Assembly (NCBI GenBank): GCA_020638995.1
Contig: JACKHM010000005.1
Location: 558,001-622,000 of the forward strand
Origin: Planctomycetaceae bacterium
GTDB lineage: Bacteria > Planctomycetota > Planctomycetia > Pirellulales > Pirellulaceae
DNA length: 64,000 nucleotides
Direction of reading: 5' to 3'
Both the position numbers and the translations under genes were made by a program. The notes beneath the pieces were generated by a model. That model saw only the letters and a program-made list of their open reading frames with translations. It was not told the origin of the DNA and searched no databases. Of this stretch, positions 61,901 through 64,000 are shown piece after piece; the first letter of the stretch is position 1, and each line of letters begins with the position of its first letter.

Positions 61901-63278
61901 AGAATCCGGCATAGTCGACGCCGTCGACTCCCGCGACAGCAACTCCATCGATACCTGTAATTCCGAATCCGTTACCAGAACCGTTTAGTGAGTTCAAGTT
62001 GATGGAGGCACTAAAGCCGCTCGCCTTGCCGTATATAACGTAGGCTGACCCGGAGCCAGCTGGCGTCGCGTTGTCATCATAGTCCCAGGGATTGTTGCGA
62101 TCGCCGGGGGCTCCAATCAGCAGATCATCAAAGCCGTCGCCGTTAAAGTCGCCCGCTGAGCTCAACGAGAAACCGGCGCGCTCGTAGGGTATGAAACTAT
62201 TAACTCGGAAACCGTTCGTCCCATCCAATTGATTGACGCCCTGAGCCGGAGTGGTTCCGCCAAAGATCACGTAACCAGTCCCCGCGCCGTAAACACCAGC
62301 TGGATCTGCGTAAGGAGAGCTCACCGCGATGTCGTCGAATCCATCGCCGTTCAAGTCGCCAACCGAATTGACGGCGAGACCAAGATGATCGTCGGCCGCC
62401 AAGCCAAACAATTGAAAGCCGCTGTTTCCGCTCAACTCCCACAAATTGACCGTCGACGGAAACGCAGTACCTTTGCCATACACGACGTAAGCCTTGCCAA
62501 TTCCGGCGGTGACTGAGAGGTCATCGACTGGCGTCCCCACGATGAAATCATCGAAACCATCACCGTTCATATCGCCTGCGGAGGCAACCGACCAACCCGA
62601 TCGGTCGTATTCCAGCAGGCCTTGCAGCAAGAATCCGTTGGTCCCGTTCAAACTGGTGAGCGTGGGAAGCGGGTTGGAACTGCCAAACAGCAAATAGGCT
62701 TGGCCCGTCCCAGCGAGGCTGCCAGTGCCGGTATTTCGGTCGGCATAAGGGGCCCCAATGATGAAATCATGGAAGCCATCGGCATTCACGTCGCCTGCGT
62801 CACTGACCGAGAACCCCATATGATCAGCGGAGTTGAGTCCGAAAAGCCATTTGCCGTCGGCTTCGGCGATGTTTGGCGTTAGTGTTAAGTCTGCGAAACC
62901 AAATGCCTTCCCGTAGATGACATACGTGCCGCCGGTTCCGGCCAATACTCCCGGAGCCACCGGCGCTCCCACCAGAAGATCATCGAAGCCGTCCGCGTTG
63001 ATATCCCCGGCGTTGCTGACCGAGAATCCAGTCAGATCCTGCGGAATAACGCTGGTGAGCACAAACCCTTGCGCATCTGCAGGGCCACCGTCTCGCAAGT
63101 CGCCCAACGGTAAAACGGCCATCAAGCGTCGATCTTCGAGCGGTTCGAGGCCCAGCCGTCGCGCGGCCGGTCTGTCAGCGCGAGGCGCTGCCTTGTTTGG
63201 GCGTTTCTTTCGTTTTGGGTAGGGATTCAGCCGACCAAACACAGTGGCGACCTCCGGGCAGGGTAAACATTTCACCAC
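58971..63278 (-). CDS. Giant surface protein: LEPLEDR start, seven FG-GAP, RTX-like, cadherin-like repeats, dockerin-like ends
   Basis: 1435 residues. A basic N-terminus is followed by LGLEPLEDRRLMA (about 43-55), the motif found near the start of many planctomycete surface proteins. Seven FG-GAP repeats follow (GFSVSNAGDINADGFDDLLV to GYSVSAAGDVNGDGFDDVLI, residues about 84-560). An RTX-like Gly/Asp stretch comes next (IIGGQGDDLLHGAGGADVLR), then about four cadherin- or immunoglobulin-like domains (DAPVLNTTP; LRFRAWDETLGTAGTVHD). Two dockerin-like calcium loops close it (DVDNSGFIVPLDVLLIINEL, DVNGDAHVTPLDVLIVINFI), with an acidic tail. Probably calcium-stabilised, secreted or cell-surface bound. 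Confidence 0.9.
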   Translation of the reverse strand: MVKCLPCPEVATVFGRLNPYPKRKKRPNKAAPRADRPAARRLGLEPLEDRRLMAVLPLGDLRDGGPADAQGFVLTSVIPQDLTGFSVSNAGDINADGFDDLLVGAPVAPGVLAGTGGTYVIYGKAFGFADLTLTPNIAEADGKWLFGLNSADHMGFSVSDAGDVNADGFHDFIIGAPYADRNTGTGSLAGTGQAYLLFGSSNPLPTLTSLNGTNGFLLQGLLEYDRSGWSVASAGDMNGDGFDDFIVGTPVDDLSVTAGIGKAYVVYGKGTAFPSTVNLWELSGNSGFQLFGLAADDHLGLAVNSVGDLNGDGFDDIAVSSPYADPAGVYGAGTGYVIFGGTTPAQGVNQLDGTNGFRVNSFIPYERAGFSLSSAGDFNGDGFDDLLIGAPGDRNNPWDYDDNATPAGSGSAYVIYGKASGFSASINLNSLNGSGNGFGITGIDGVAVAGVDGVDYAGFSVSAAGDVDGDGFADLIIGAPYVDSNTSSGVGESYLIFGRPEGFANGLTLATLTDDQGLRLLGDRFLDRSGYSVSAAGDVNGDGFDDVLIGAPSFYPYSGTAGRSYVLFGRDFRGKAPIVGTEADSELSGTSGADAIIGGQGDDLLHGAGGADVLRGGQGDDILGVTDLTFRRIVGGRGLDTLRIEASGLSLDLSAIPDVRITGIEQIDITGSGNNSLTIGNVREVLNLSDTSNRLIVRRDLGDTVNIGSGWTEVAPVTYDGKPFRVYTQGAASLAIENPPPQLDLNGDNDAGLNFQATFAEDQPPVSIVDADLTASDEGSLVSATVTISNLMNGAAESLSVTVGTSGLTSAYNPALGRLTLTGTATASVYQTVLRTLQYRNSSDAPELTDRIITATVNDGTSASTPATTTVSLTSVNDAPVLNTTPAPVFTPIPEDTTDPSGDFVGSIVRDGSITDPDGTTLKSIAIVGTSTGNGIWQYQTTGDWVDLGVVSATSARLLTSTAKLRFVPSPDFNGTATLRFRAWDETLGTAGTVHDTSTNGGTNAFSFNVVTATLTVQSVNDAPILDPSANHILTAIEEDEVNSNGDPVSLIGQSGSITDIDGPVIGGIAIVAVDNSNGTWQHGTGSGSWTALTASPTSALLLSPQRRIRFVPDAGFHGTASISFRAWDQSTGVVGGRADTTITGGTTAFSTIQENAVITVIQVDDPPTIDRIPAVILDTSISSYDVELSGITDGDANTEVLSITATSNNHDILPDPTVDYTSPNTTGTLTLAPIATEPGSALVAVTVREADGGAFTRTFLVSIGEDGKVWQNTTNPRDVDNSGFIVPLDVLLIINELNNPRYRDSSGRLPLPPPEGSPPPYFDVNGDAHVTPLDVLIVINFINNRGSSEGEGSADSFLVGTTASNIFREDLGTSGYKELGSFEDSDPSSVETPTPPDSMRVGTNIDHRSRDEWFAGLAHSEDDFLIEIDFADGG

Positions 63279-63440
63279 TTCTCATGGTAATTACCGATTC
63301 AAATCCTGCACCGATTTTGCAACTCGACCTTTGCCACTTTTTCGTCACGCGTAACGATTATGCGGGAGGAATCGAGGTATTTTGCGACAAAAGGCAGATT
63401 TTCAAGCGACGGCCCGATAAGCAGAAATTTGCCGAGGCGG

Positions 63441-63929
63441 CTACATCAATGAACCAGATTGCGGATCGATGCCGACTCCCTGGCAAAGTCTCGCGAGGCA
63501 ATCCATTACCAGCAACAATGCGCCGGGGTCTAGCGGATCGTCTTCTCCCTCGTCGCCCCCAATGAAAGAGGCTTCCTCGAAGTGGTAGATGTCGAACCGC
63601 GAATCGCATTCACCCAAAAAGTTCAGCTTGTCGCGGTCACCCTCGGCGAGCGTCGATTTAGCCAGAGTATTCAACAGCTCCTCGCGCTGTTCCGTGACTT
63701 CGTCGCCGTTAACGTACGTGATGTCCATCGCCGACGAATCTTCCGGGGACCGTAGCGTTAGTGATTCGAGTTGGCCAGCGTCGTTAGCAACGACATTGGA
63801 AACCTCATAGTGCGAGTCTTGTTCCCGCAATGAATCCACAACGGCTTTGGCCTGCGGGCGAGTCGATTCCTCGAACAATACGAAGTAAGTCTCTCGCCAC
63901 TGATAAAGATCGTTCTCAAACAAAGACAT
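63441..63929 (-). CDS. Conserved-looking hypothetical protein (162 aa)
   Basis: MSLFENDLYQWRETYFVLFE begins an alpha-beta protein with an acidic C-terminal half (SFIGGDEGEDDPLDPGALLL). No enzyme motif or membrane segment. It starts 3 bases after the stop of the truncated gene at the window edge, so it is in the same transcript as that gene. Function unknown. Confidence 0.65.
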   Translation of the reverse strand: MSLFENDLYQWRETYFVLFEESTRPQAKAVVDSLREQDSHYEVSNVVANDAGQLESLTLRSPEDSSAMDITYVNGDEVTEQREELLNTLAKSTLAEGDRDKLNFLGECDSRFDIYHFEEASFIGGDEGEDDPLDPGALLLVMDCLARLCQGVGIDPQSGSLM

Positions 63930-63932
63930 CGT

Positions 63933-64000
63933 TTACCGCCATTCGTCGTCGAAGTCAGCTCCACCTTGCCACGCGTCAATCGCAGCTAACATGTTATCGC
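63933..64000 (-). CDS. C-terminal end of a gene cut by the window edge
   Basis: The minus strand is open from base 64000 to the TAA at 63933-63935 and reads DNMLAAIDAWQGGADFDDEWR. Nothing more can be said about the protein; it is upstream of and 3 bases from the 162-residue gene. Confidence 0.5.
   Translation of the reverse strand, partial: DNMLAAIDAWQGGADFDDEWR

Overview
The window reads as chromosome of a planctomycete, most likely a Pirellulaceae-type marine or freshwater heterotroph. The evidence is five sulfatase domains with Cys-type active-site motifs, a DUF3500-type Tat protein, an ECF sigma factor followed directly by an anti-sigma-like protein, a YHYH protein, a surface protein with the LEPLEDR N-terminal motif, seven FG-GAP repeats and dockerin-like ends, and a CXXCH protein with QW-type repeats. 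Base composition is moderately GC-rich. No genome search was possible, so the lineage is an inference.

Layout. 0-9.4 kb: ordinary chromosome with a truncated cysteine desulfurase and a Nudix protein (operon), a sulfatase, a delta-9-type fatty acid desaturase, an NHL-repeat relic, a secreted CXXCH/alpha-toroid protein and small membrane proteins. 9.5-12.8 kb: a scrambled accessory patch with an IS91-type transposase remnant, a HEPN-like gene, a truncated MerR-type HTH and a small secreted protein, punctuated by two copies of a ~210-bp repeat that ends in a 57-nt attC-like hairpin. 12.9-13.9 kb: a threonine/serine dehydratase-family enzyme.

14.38-30.62 kb is an integrative element of about 16.2 kb inserted in a tRNA-Cys gene; 49-bp direct repeats mark both ends and the intact tRNA lies at the right end. 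Its left two thirds is one long minus-strand run: a second tyrosine recombinase, a 165-aa protein, an Rmf-like protein, ParB, a 636-aa protein, an HTH protein, a frameshifted winged-helix gene, CsrA, a putative replication protein carrying five 20-bp iterons inside its coding sequence (laid out like the phage lambda O/ori locus), a zinc-finger-like protein, a gene split by an IS5-family insertion, an excisionase-like protein and the integrase that ends in the attachment site. The right third holds plus-strand cargo: a ribbon-helix-helix protein, an HEXXH protein, a coiled-coil protein and a membrane protein, then a minus-strand coiled-coil gene flanked by 35-bp perfect inverted repeats.

30.6-64 kb returns to chromosome: two small proteins, a TPR/glycosyltransferase-like protein, then the ECF sigma/anti-sigma pair leading into a sulfatase cluster. 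That cluster has been invaded by a palindromic repeat family (27-nt arms). One pair of arms encloses a GxxExxY gene and another sits exactly at the junction of a YHYH/EF-hand protein and a sulfatase that now form one reading frame. After this come S-adenosylmethionine hydrolase, gatB-gatA-gatC-rpmB, a DUF3500 protein, a PilZ protein, a CobA-HemD fusion with an SGNH hydrolase and two more sulfatases, a sialidase-like/FG-GAP exoprotein, and a giant FG-GAP/RTX/dockerin surface protein. The sulfatases, sialidase-like protein and surface proteins together suggest use of sulfated polysaccharides or glycoproteins.
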